A stretch of 64,000 nucleotides of DNA from Symsagittifera roscoffensis (Eukaryota; Xenacoelomorpha; Acoela; Convolutidae). Below, piece by piece: positions 54,336 to 64,000 of the stretch. The notes under the pieces are model-generated. The model was given only the letters and a program-made list of their open reading frames with translations. It made no database searches and was not told the origin of the DNA. Every line of letters starts with the position of its first letter. The stretch's first letter is position 1. The translations under genes were made by a program, and so were the position numbers. The DNA lies in assembly GCF_963678635.1 (NCBI RefSeq), contig NW_026970868.1, positions 61,927 to 125,926 of the forward strand. The letters run 5' to 3'.

Positions 54336-57300
54336 ATGCCAGCACTCAACAGGAATGAGAAAGTGAAATGCGAGGATTGTGGTAAAGAGTACAGAAGAGA
54401 CCATGCTTCTCGACATCGCAAGAGTTGTGTGCGAGGAGTTATTTCTTGTCCGGACTGTAATTTTTGTACTTACAACCAGCAAGAAATGGACTTCCATACA
54501 AGCAAAAAGCACGTAAAGTCAACCCCAAAGTCAACAAAGTGTGTATCGTGTGAGAAAGAATTTGCAAGCTATTATTCACTTCAACAGCATCGCAAGAAGG
54601 ATTACGGAATAAAAGCTAGAAAAACGAGTGATTCTGTTGCTGATTTGAATAAAATCTTGGAAAACGAGGAGGATAGTGATCAGCTACGAGATGAGTTGAA
54701 TGCCTGTCAACACTTCTTGACAGATACTGAGATGGAAAATGGACGCCACAAAACATTCAGATTTCAACTTTCAAAACTAGATACTAATCTAGTTAATGAA
54801 AAACTGGATCAAGTCTTTGAAAAACTTGATTGTGCAGCAAAAATCATTATTGCCTTGGGATTTGTGTTACGTAATATAGAAACAAGCAAATATCGTTATT
54901 TCTACGCTCATGAAAATAACACACTTTTTGATAAATCTATACTACTTTGTACTAAAGCAGACTTGACAACTATACAGAACAAGGTCAATAAGCAAGATAT
55001 CATTGAAATTTGTACACAAGAGAGACAAAATACGAAATGGCTATTCAAGCTGATCACTAATGTGACCATTTTTGCAGCCTTACTGAAAAACGTAACAATG
55101 GGATGTCCAGATTCTATGTTTCTCGAACCACTTCTGAGGAATAACCATGTTAATTGTTTGATTTCGGATTGAGACACAAAACAACCATACAATGACAATT
55201 TGTGTTTGTTTCGAGCGCTTGCAGTTCATTTACATGGAACAACTAGACTTGAAACATCCACTTCCAAGATCTTTAATGATTTTTTGGAAGAATCGGGTTG
55301 TGATCCGAAACAATTTCGTGGAGTTTCGATGGATAATCTACCAATAGTTGAAGTTGTAGTAGAGAAAAACATCTTTATCTACGATATCGATATTGAAGAT
55401 GGAGACTTCGTGGGAGAATTAGCTCGGAGAAGTATCGGTAAATACGAGAACACAGTGAAGCTTCTACGATACAACAACCACATTATTTACGTCAATAACA
55501 TCGACAACTTCTTCAAATGCTTCCGATGCCCAAATTGCGATACATTTTTCAATATATCTCAAAATTTCAACAAGCTTCTCCTACGATGCAATAATCGAAT
55601 CAAGAACATTTACCCTAAAAATGTTTATACTCTACGAGAGACGTTTTTTGAAAAACTGGATGGGTTCAATATTGAGTACACAATAGAACAAACCTTATTC
55701 AAAAATGTCGCCATTTTTGACTTTGAATCAATTTGCGTGCCATCCGAAGAACTAAAACCGACCGAAACAATAACTTGGATCGGGAAGCATGAACCCATAT
55801 CAAAGTCAGTGTCATCCAATTTGCTTGACAAACCTATATTTTTTTGTGGCAAACATCCACAATCACTCATTATTGACTTTGTGGCAAACGTGGAGTTGTT
55901 AGCGGAAAAAAAAAAAACCGAAATGCGATCAAAACTTCTGGAAATTGAAAATAACATCAAAAAGCGACTACACACAATTTTCAGCATACTTAATGAGCGA
56001 GTTAGTTTCAATAAGAGTGAAGCAAGAGAGTACGAAGATGAATGTATCGAGAATGAGGAAGAAACAGACGCATCCACTCACTTTCTTAGGATTCAAAAAA
56101 ATCAATTGATTGATTTGACGCAACATCTAGAGAGATACACCAATACTCTGCCAGTATATGGATTCAACAGTGGTCGGTATGATATAAACCTCATTAAATC
56201 ATACCTCATTCCCTACCTTATCAACGAAAAAGAAATTGAACCCTCAGTTATCAAGAAAGCAAACGACTTTGTTTCCTTCAAATTTGGAGATGTTCAGCTA
56301 CCGGACATTATGAAGTTTTTGGGTGGAGCTACTACTTTAGACTCTTTTCTAAAAGCTTACAAAACCAGTGAGATGAAAGGATACTACCCATACGAGTGGT
56401 TTGATACTCCGAACAAGCTTGATGAACTACAACTATCCTCGTATGGTGACTTCTACAGCAAAATGAAAAATAGTAACCACGTGTTTTAATTAGTTTTGGT
56501 ACAAACTAAATATCCTACTTTTTTTTCAGATGCCAGCACTCAACAGGAATGAGAAAGTGAAATGCGAGGATTGTGGTAAAGAGTACAGAAGAGACCATGC
56601 TTCTCGACATCGCAAGAGTTGTGTGCGAGGAGTTATTTCTTGTCCGGACTGTAATTTTTGTACTTACAACCAGCAAGAAATGGACTTCCATACAAGCAAA
56701 AAGCACGTAAAGTCAACCCCAAAGTCAACAAAGTGTGTATCGTGTGAGAAAGAATTTGCAAGCTATTATTCACTTCAACAGCATCGCAAGAAGGATTACG
56801 GAATGAAAGCTAGAAAAACGAGTGATTCTGTTGCTGATTTGAATAAAATCTTGGAAAACGAGGAGGATAGTGATCAGCTACGAGATGAGTTGAATGCCTG
56901 TCAACACTTCTTGACAGATACTGAGATGGAAAATGGACGCCACAAAACATTCAGTTTTCAACTTTCAAAACTAGATACTAATCTAGTTAATGAAAAACTG
57001 GATCAAGTCTTTGAAAAACTTGATTGTGCAGCAAAAATCATTATTGCCTTGGGATTTGTGTTACGTAATATAAAAACAAGCAAATATCGTTATTTCTACG
57101 CTCATGAAAATAACACACTTTTTGATAAATCTATACTACTTTGTACTAAAGCAGACTTGACAACTATACAGAACAAGGTCAATAAGCAAGATATCATTGA
57201 AATTTGTACACAAGAGAGACAAAATACGAAATGGCTATTCAAGCTGATCACTAATGTGACCATTTTTGCAGCCTTACTGAAAAACGTAACTATGGGATGT

Positions 57301-58670
57301 CCAGATTCTATGACTCCCGAACCACTTCTGAGGAATAACCATGTTAATTGTTTGATTTCGGATTGAGACACAAAACAACCATACAATGACAATTTGTGTT
57401 TGTTTCGAGCGCTTGCAGTTCATTTACATGGAACAACTAGACTTGAAACATCCACTTCCAAGATCTTTAATGATTTTTTGGAAGAATCGGGTTGTGATCC
57501 GAAACAATTTCGTGGAGTTTCGATGGATAATCTACCAATAGTTGAAGTTGTAGTAGAGAAAAACATCTTTATCTACGATATCGATATTGAAGATGGAGAC
57601 TTCGTGGGAGAATTAGCTTGGAGGAGTATTGGTAAATACGAGAACACAGTGAAGCTTCTACGATACAACAACCACATTATTTACGTCAATAACATCGACA
57701 ACTTCTTCAAATGCTTCCGATGCCCAAATTGCGATACATTTTTCAATATATCTCAAAATTTCAACAAGCTTCTCCTACGATGCAATAATCGAATCAAGAA
57801 CATTTACCCTAAAAATGTTTATACTCTACGAGAGACGTTTTTTGAAAAACTGGATGGGTTCAATATTGAGTACACAATAGAACAAACCTTATTCAAAAAT
57901 GTCGCCATTTTTGACTTTGAATCAATTTGCGTGCCATCCGAAGAACTAAAACCGACCGAAACAATAACTTGGATCGGGAAGCATGAACCCATATCAAAGT
58001 CAGTTTCATCCAATTTGCTTGACAAACCTATATTTTTGTGTGGCAAACATCCACAATCCCTCATTATTGACTTTGTGGCAAACGTGGAGTTGTTAGCGGA
58101 AAAAAATAAAACCGAAATGCGATCAAAACTTCTGGAAATTGAAAATAACATCAAAAAGCGACTACACACAATTTTCAGCATACTAAATGAGCGAGTTAGT
58201 TTCAATAAGAGTGAAGCAAGAGAGTACGAAGATGAATGTATCGAGAATGAGGAAGAAACAGACGCATCCACTCACTTTCTTAGGATTCAAAAAAATCAAT
58301 TGATTGATTTTGCAACATCTAGAGAGATACACCAATTCTTCGCCAGTATATGGATTCAACAGTGGTCGGTATGATATAAGCCTCATTAAATCATACCTCA
58401 TTCCCTACGTTATCAACGAAAAAGAAATTGAACCCTCAGTTATCAAGAAAGCAAACGACTTTGTTTCCTTCAAGTTTGGAGATGTTAAGCTAACGGACAT
58501 TATGAAGTTTTTGGGTGGAGCTACTACTTTAGACTCTTTTCTAAAAGCTTACAAAACCAGTGAGATGAAAGGATACTACCCATACGAGTGGTTTGATACT
58601 CCGAACAAGCTTGATGAACTACAACTATCCTCGTATGATGACTTCTACAACAAAATGAAAATAGTAACCC
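54283..58670. repeat. 2.19-kb tandem duplication of the polB 5' half
   Basis: Unit 1 54283-56476, unit 2 56477-58670; under about 1-2% different. The junction shares ACC between both sides (microhomology). The second unit also carries the TTTTTTTCAG acceptor and ATG. Confidence 0.9.
54336..56489 (+). pseudogene. polB: PolB N-terminal half, tandem copy 1
   Basis: ATG 54336 follows TTTTTTTCAG. Zinc-finger-like N-terminus: CEDCGKEYRRDHASRHRKSC, CPDCNFC, then CVSCEKEFASYYSLQQH. A frame of 279 codons ends at TGA 55170-55172 and continues in the same frame (CLFRALAVHLHG) to 56489. Exonuclease motif I FDFES (Asp 55719, Glu 55725) and motif II GFNSGRYDINLIK (about 56160) are present. After about 56476 the sequence jumps back to the start of the gene, so the polymerase palm is missing here. 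Confidence 0.85.
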
Positions 58671-60891
58671 TCTCGATAAAGAGTTTGATGATTGTCAAAA
58701 ACTTCTTAACACTGGGATAACTGAAGAGCACGCCTTGAAAAAACTCGGTCTCAAAACCAAACCACCTACGGTATTGTAAAACTACAAGTACCTTGAATCT
58801 ATCTGGGAACAGGAAAAGATGACAACATTTCGCGATTTTCTACGTTGGTATAACAACAAGGATGGTGTTCCTACCCTTGATGCTATGCAGAAAATGATTA
58901 AATTTTACCATGACAAAGGAATAGATATGTTAAAGCTCGGCTGCACACTACCGAATCTAGCCAATATCTGTCTACAAAAATCAACCGACTATAAGTTTTA
59001 CCCATTCTTATTGAGTGATAGTGACTTGATTGAAAAAATACGGGAAGATATGACCGGTGGTCCCTCAATTGTTTTTACAAGGAAAGCAGTAGTAAATGAA
59101 ACCTTTATTCGAAAATCAAAAAATTTGTTTAAATCAATCTCTAGTATATGTCTCAGTATCCACTAGTATATCTCTAGTATCCATAGTCTATGTGTCAAGA
59201 TATGCCCACAGGTTTGTATACGAGATGGGACTACGATGAAGAAACACAAAAATTCAAGGCAAGGCAAAATCGAGTTCGAACATTTGAAAATATGGTCTTG
59301 TCATACTTTCAAGCATCCAGACCTGAAGGTAAAATTGAGTGTTACTACACTACAGTAAAACAGAAAAAAATTGATTGCTTTAGTGTTGATGGTTATTGCA
59401 ACCATTGTAAGACTGTCTTTGAAGCAATGGGTTGTTATTTCGCTTTTTGTCCTTGTCAAGAGGTTAGACCGACACTAACTGATGATGATATCAAACGCGG
59501 AACCAAGAAAAGAGAAATGAATGAGCTTCGAAAAGAATACATTCGAGAAAAAAGATACTCTATAGAAGAAATGTGGGAGTGTAGCTGGTGGGATCAATTT
59601 AAAAACAAGGTAGACGTGAAAAATCACGTTAGAACTCACTTTCCCTTCAAAAGACCTCTTTCTCCCAAATCACTAGTGCAAAACATTAGAAATGAAAAAA
59701 TGTTCGGCTATGTGCAATGCGACCTGAGTGTTCCAGATGAGCTTAAAGTAATATTTTCCAATTTCCCACCTATTTTCAAAAATATTGATGTTTCCAGAAG
59801 CGATATTGGTGAATATATGAAGACATATGCGGAAGAAAACGATTTGTTAAAACAACCGCTAAGAATGTTGATATCGAGCTTCAAATTGACCAACGGAACA
59901 CTGATCACACCACTTTTCAATTATTACTTGGATCTAGGACTACAGTGTACAAAAATTCATCGTTTTGTACAATACACACCGCATAAAGTATTCAACAGTT
60001 TTGTTCAGTCTGTTGTTGATGCTAGGCGAGCCGGCGATGAAAATCCATTATCTGGCGTAGTAGCCGAAACAATGAAACTTCTAGGAAACAGTTCCTACGG
60101 CTATCAAATAATGGACAGATCAATTATACAATGACAAAATATCTTGGAGACAAAAAAACCCACAAAGCTATCAATAACCAATTCTTCAAGAGACTTAATA
60201 TCGTAGCTAAAGATTTGTATGAAGTGGAACTTGTTAAATCTACTATAGAGCATCGTGAACCAATTATAATAGGATTCTTTATACTACAGTATGCCAAGTT
60301 GAGAATGTTGGAGCTGTATTATAACTTTTTCGATGAATGTTGCGATGTCAAAAAATTCGAAGAACTCGAAATGGATAGAGATTCCCTCTATTTGGCTCTG
60401 GCAGAAGAAGATTTAGATGATTTTATCTTTCACAGCAAGCGAGCAGAATGGACTGAAACGCGAAACAACGACTGTCGAGAGGACTTCAGAGCAGATGAAA
60501 AAAAAACAGTTTTTTTCCTCGTACTTACTGTTCCAAACATAAGAAACATGACAAGAGAGAACCAGGATTGTTCAAGGAGGAGTTCAGATGCACCAAAATG
60601 TTAAGCCTGTGTAGTAAAACCTATTGCTGTTACGACAGTAAAAGTCAGAAGTATAAGTTTAGCAGTAAAGGGTTGGACAAACGTGCATTAGAAGACTCTG
60701 GAGATGGACCAATGGCATAGTATCGACACGTACTGGATGAGGCAGTGATTTTGAAGTTAACGAATAGGGGATTTAAAACGATTAACCATGCAGTCGCAAC
60801 TTATGAACAAACTAAAAAAGGACTGAGCTATTTTTACCTTAAACGGGAAGTTGAATGTGATGGAATACATACTAAACCTCTAAATTTGTAA
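56530..60891 (+). pseudogene. polB: Protein-primed family B DNA polymerase of P1 (copy 2 to C-terminus)
   Basis: About 1450 codons from ATG 56530 to TAA 60889-60891. It shows the N-terminal zinc fingers, a TGA at 57364-57366, exonuclease motifs I (about 57913) and II (about 58355), frameshifts near 58310 and 58660, TAA near 58777, LDAMQKMIKFYHDKGIDML (58880), GGPSIVFTRKAVV (59060), a scrambled motif A region (59125-59190, now filled with TCTAGTAT repeats), MCQDMPTGLYTRWD (59190), motif B KLLGNSSYGYQI (about 60075), a shift near 60120, motif C EMDRDSLYLALAE (60370, first of the two expected aspartates kept) and the C-terminal end HTKPLNL. It belongs to the DNA_pol_B_2 type that replicates Polintons. 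Inactive. Confidence 0.9.
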
Positions 60892-61039
60892 GAGATTATG
60901 TAGTAAAATTGTATACGATGCTGTGAATTAATACATTTTCTCAGTAATTAACTTTTTTTGAAAAAACTTTTTTTAAACGCTACGTTTGGGTTAACAGTAT
61001 GTTGTTTTTTGATTAGGAAAACATTTACAATCTGGAAAA

Positions 61040-61423
61040 TTGGCTAAATCGAATTCCAAAAAACTCGGGTGCCAAAATTTTTTTGAAACTTACCATCTGA
61101 AACTTTACCAACTTACCATCTGAAACCTACCATCGTAATACATTAGGAATCCTATTCCCTAATGAGTTCTTGATTACCTACAACGAATTTTTTATACATA
61201 CGGAAATCTATACATGGGAAATTCAGGCGCGGAAAAAAACTTACCATCTTACCATCTGAAACCTCCTATCTTAATACATTGGGAAACCTATTCCCTATCT
61301 TAATACAATGGGAAATCTATGGCCTATGTTAATACATAGGGTGGCGACCGGATAGTCTATAGCCTATGTTAATACATGGGGGTCGCCACCCTCCCCCTTT
61401 GAATTCATCCAACATATGCTACT
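61040..61423 (-). repeat. Right terminal inverted repeat of P1
   Basis: Reverse complement of 38325-38708, with about 5-8% differences. It ends in CATCCAACATATGCTACT, directly followed by AAAGTA. Confidence 0.9.
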
Positions 61424-61429
61424 AAAGTA
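61424..61429. repeat. Right 6-bp target site duplication AAAGTA
   Basis: Identical to 38319-38324. Confidence 0.9.
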
Positions 61430-62390
61430 TTTCCTTCCCCCCCTCACCTCACTCAAACATGAATTTTATGGTCTAACTAGTAGTTTTACAAGGTTAATTA
61501 TGAAGACAAAATATGTTTGTCTTGGCCTAATTAATCGACATGCCAAATTTCATTGCAATCGGACAAAATGAACAATAACTTCAAATATAAAAAATTGCAG
61601 GTGGGGGGTGAAAAGGAAAAAGAGCCCCATTTTGTCTCGAATTCCATTAATTTCCCATTACAAATATCAAAATTTTTCAAGACTTAGTCATAAGACTGGA
61701 CTTCTCAAACCCGCTAACCTATGAAGTCTAACCTAAGGCTGACCTATGAAAACTTTAGCTCCATCTGCCTGCTGCGCTTTTCGCAACAAATTCAATCGCT
61801 TCTGGACCGCCCATGCTAGCAGCATTGTTTCGGTTTAATATCTAGGTGATCTTAGTTGTTTTTGCATGACATCCGAAGGAACTATGGCTATTCCAGAGTC
61901 AATGCGTCCATTAGGACCCACCACTTCTTCATCATTTGGTCTGCTTGTAGATTCGGCTCTGATTTGATTCGCTTACAAAACGTTTCTTTCGTATCAATCT
62001 TGAACTCTTTCTCATATCGTTAAATTTTCTGCTTGTTTCGAATTTATAATGGCTGATGGGAAGGGGATCCTAACTAGAAAGGCCTGAGTTCATGGAACAT
62101 CAATTTCACGAAGGCCGTTTTTACGCGATACTACTTCTTGTCATTCTAGACTCATCATTGTTGGTAAATTAGTGGCTCCTTTTATTCCCCCCCCCCACCT
62201 GCAAATTTTTACATAAAAATATGTTGACCGCATTGTCCGATTCTTGTGAAAATTGACATACAGACTAATAAGGCCACGACAAACATATTTGGTCTTCATA
62301 CTCAACCTCGTAAAACCACTCGTTACACTAATAAGTTGAAACTGGCGTGAGGTGGGGGGAAAAGGAAAAAGAGCCAAACTAGTAAATGCA
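61430..62390. repeat. Flank with inverted repeat pair (61480-61640 / 62160-62320)
   Basis: Segment 61480-61640 matches the reverse complement of 62160-62320 (shared ATATGTTTGTC, AATCGGACAA and GCAGGTGGGGGG). A third partial copy of the end (GGTGGGGGGAAAAGGAAAAAGAGCC) lies at 62352-62377. Probably a small foldback-type element; no coding capacity seen. Confidence 0.55.
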
Positions 62391-64000
62391 GCATCTCGTC
62401 AGCAGAATAGGTTTGCGAAGGCACTCATTGTCTGTTAAACAGCAAAACATACCAGTAGAACAGACCATATTGATCCAAACCGGGTAAAGATAATCTAAAG
62501 CTCTTTGAATTTCCTCCAGAGAACTTTCCTTTGTGTAGAAGTCCGTATGTCGTCAAAAGTAATTCTCTTGTGGTTGAGTGGTATCTACGACCTCATATCA
62601 TTGACCAGGTAGCATATGGATTGAGAAAATGAGTATTGCTGAAAGGGTGGATGAAACTAGGCACTAGGCTTTTGCTGAGATCTCTTAGAGGTGGGCTTTT
62701 TTGCATGTAATTTTCCGCACTAAGAGTCACTTTTAAAGAGTGAGTCAGATTGAGATGCGCAGCTGAAAAAAATTCCACGTGAACGATGATAAGCAATTGA
62801 CAGTTTTTAGAATCAAATTGAGGACATCGCAGGCAAAACAGGCAGGAGAAAAGGCGAGGCAGGCTTTGTTGTAAGGAAAACGCGCAAGGAAAATGGGATT
62901 GATTGAATGAGCGAGTGAAGTTTATTTTACACGAGTTTTGAGAAAAAGTTCGATAAAGAAAAAAATCGAAATTTTTTTTCAGATTTTTTTTTGCAAATTT
63001 TTGTTTGTGCGACCATGGCTTCATTGAGCAAAGCGACTCACCAGGGTTGGTGCTCTAGCCTTATATCTGAATATCAAAAACTGTTCTCCGCAGCACATTA
63101 AAATTGCTTTCTTCCATTTAGGACAAAAAAAGGCGCTTTATGCGACCCAAGTCGCCTTAGTTTTTTTTATTCTTTTTTCACTCTGAATGTAATTTTTGAG
63201 CTTTGATATTGTAAATTTTGGCGTTCCACTATCTCTATCTCTGAAGAAACTAACTTTTGATTTAATATCATTCAAACAATTTTGAAGTGGTTATAAACAT
63301 GTCTCAAGTACCTATTGAGCTATCTCCCCCCCCCCCCCCCCACCCCACGCGAAAATGGGGGGAGATTGCTCAATTGATCCGGAAAATTTTGTAAACTACT
63401 AGCTGCCTTTGGTTCTGTTTCAGGCGACTTCTTGTCTACAACTTTACGAGTTCTATCAACTTTTAGTGTTGATATTATGTTTTGAAATCACGATTTTATG
63501 GGAGTTGTGTATTATGAATTGAACAAATTAATTTGAGTAATTTAATGAACTTGGTACTTGAGCTAGTCTGAACATTGTAATTCAAAAAATGTATCAAAAT
63601 AATTGTGATTTTCGTTTTAACTGGAAAGTCTTAATGTTATTGCCAAAGGGAGATGCAATTAATTTGATGTTTTCAAAGTTGAACAAATGTTTTACAGAGG
63701 CCTAAGGTTTCTGAATGCAATCCCCTAAACATACACGTAATTTTCTACACTTTTAAAATTATAGGTTTTGACACTATTTGGAGCAATTTTACAACTTGTT
63801 TAGACAAAATTTAATCAGGATTCTCATAAAAATTATAACACACACGTGGTGACCAATGCACAGTGACCTTAGTTGATAATTGACATAGATTTTCTAGCGT
63901 TATAAGCGCAAATAGTCAATCATGGGCCAGTGCATAACTACTTTTCATTTTCTGAAACAATTAATTTGATCGCAACTGGTAATAGCATTTGTTTTGGAAA
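62391..64000. other. Right flank, no gene recognised; poly-C hairpin
   Basis: No supportable gene. At 63317-63380 a poly-C tract, then GGGGGGAGATTGCTCAAT, forms an imperfect inverted repeat with ATTGAGCTATCTCCCCCC. The minus frame 62593-63024 is open for 143 codons, but its composition gives no family and no homology, so it is not called a gene. Confidence 0.4.

Larger units (their letters stand above)
38325..61423. mobile_element. Polinton/Maverick 'P1', 23,099 bp, ends and TSD intact
   Basis: Both ends begin AGTAG(T/C)ATATGTTGGATG (right one in reverse) and are flanked by AAAGTA. Inside are remnants or frames for protease, major and minor capsid proteins, integrase, packaging ATPase and protein-primed PolB, the defining set of Polintons, plus accessory genes. 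The length is above the usual 15-20 kb because of a 6.5-kb partial tandem duplication at the left and a 2.2-kb one in polB. All large genes except one integrase copy are visibly broken, so it is not autonomous now. Confidence 0.93.

Noticed and set aside
55625-56077. Ser-rich minus frame of 150 codons opposite polB
   Set aside because: Antisense shadow of polB, repeated at 57819-58271 because of the tandem duplication.
62560-62625. tRNA-like word TGGTTGAGTGG (A-box like)
   Set aside because: No B box or foldable cloverleaf follows.
62593-63024. 143-codon minus frame in the right flank
   Set aside because: No domain, no homologous copy, no splice signals; composition fits a chance frame.
63317-63380. 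Poly-C tract as telomere or G-quadruplex feature
   Set aside because: A simple C-run is not a nematode telomere repeat; no further support.

Overview
The window looks like a piece of an AT-rich invertebrate nuclear genome, most probably a rhabditid (Caenorhabditis-type) nematode. Reasons: TTTTCAG-type 3' splice or trans-splice acceptors sit directly before several ORFs, intron donors are of the GTAAGT type, there are no operons with ribosome binding sites, and transposon families known from nematodes fill the window. No rRNA, tRNA or CRISPR array was found. Almost every recognisable gene belongs to a mobile or virus-like element, and nearly all are broken by frameshifts or stops.

Layout. (1) 1-6120 (+): a compact, G-poor, C-rich block with two tiny membrane ORFs joined as TAAATG, a Pro/Ser/Thr-rich ORF, a decayed viral-type envelope glycoprotein (signal peptide to membrane anchor; best guess chuvirus-like class III) and a second Pro/Ser-rich ORF. 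(2) 6121-8219: mostly non-coding, possibly LTR-like. (3) 8220-25598: a degenerate Polinton/Maverick ('P2') with matching terminal inverted repeats. It carries a protein-primed family B DNA polymerase pseudogene, several small accessory genes (here called Y, W, X, V and R) and an internal 3-4 kb tandem duplication, but no capsid, integrase or ATPase genes. (4) 25770-26190: another polymerase fragment. (5) 27329-27553: a long hairpin. (6) 28012-30754 (-): a multi-exon gene model with an N-myristoylation-like start and a coiled coil. (7) 33714-37801 (-): a decayed Ty3/gypsy retrotransposon with one LTR (37559-37801).

(8) 38325-61423 is the main object: a 23,099-bp Polinton ('P1') with ~385-bp terminal inverted repeats, AGT...ACT ends and a perfect 6-bp target duplication AAAGTA on both sides. 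From the left, on the minus strand, it encodes an adenain-like protease, a small membrane protein, the double-jelly-roll major capsid protein, a basic Gly/Arg-rich virion protein, the penton protein, an integrase, small conserved proteins, the packaging ATPase, an exonuclease-like protein and accessory genes. PolB lies at the right end on the plus strand. This is the full set of a virus-like transposon: PolB copies the genome, integrase inserts it, and capsid, penton, protease and ATPase would form and fill particles.

P1 carries two structural surprises. A left segment including host flank, target duplication, TIR, penton N-terminus and integrase is repeated in tandem (44281-47470), and the first 2.2 kb of PolB is repeated in tandem (54283-58670). 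P1 and P2 share the right-arm gene order and regularly spaced CCAAT-box arrays, CArG boxes and, in P2, CRE sites, pointing to host-factor-driven promoters. The remaining 2.5 kb (61430-64000) is flank with small inverted repeats and poly-C tracts.
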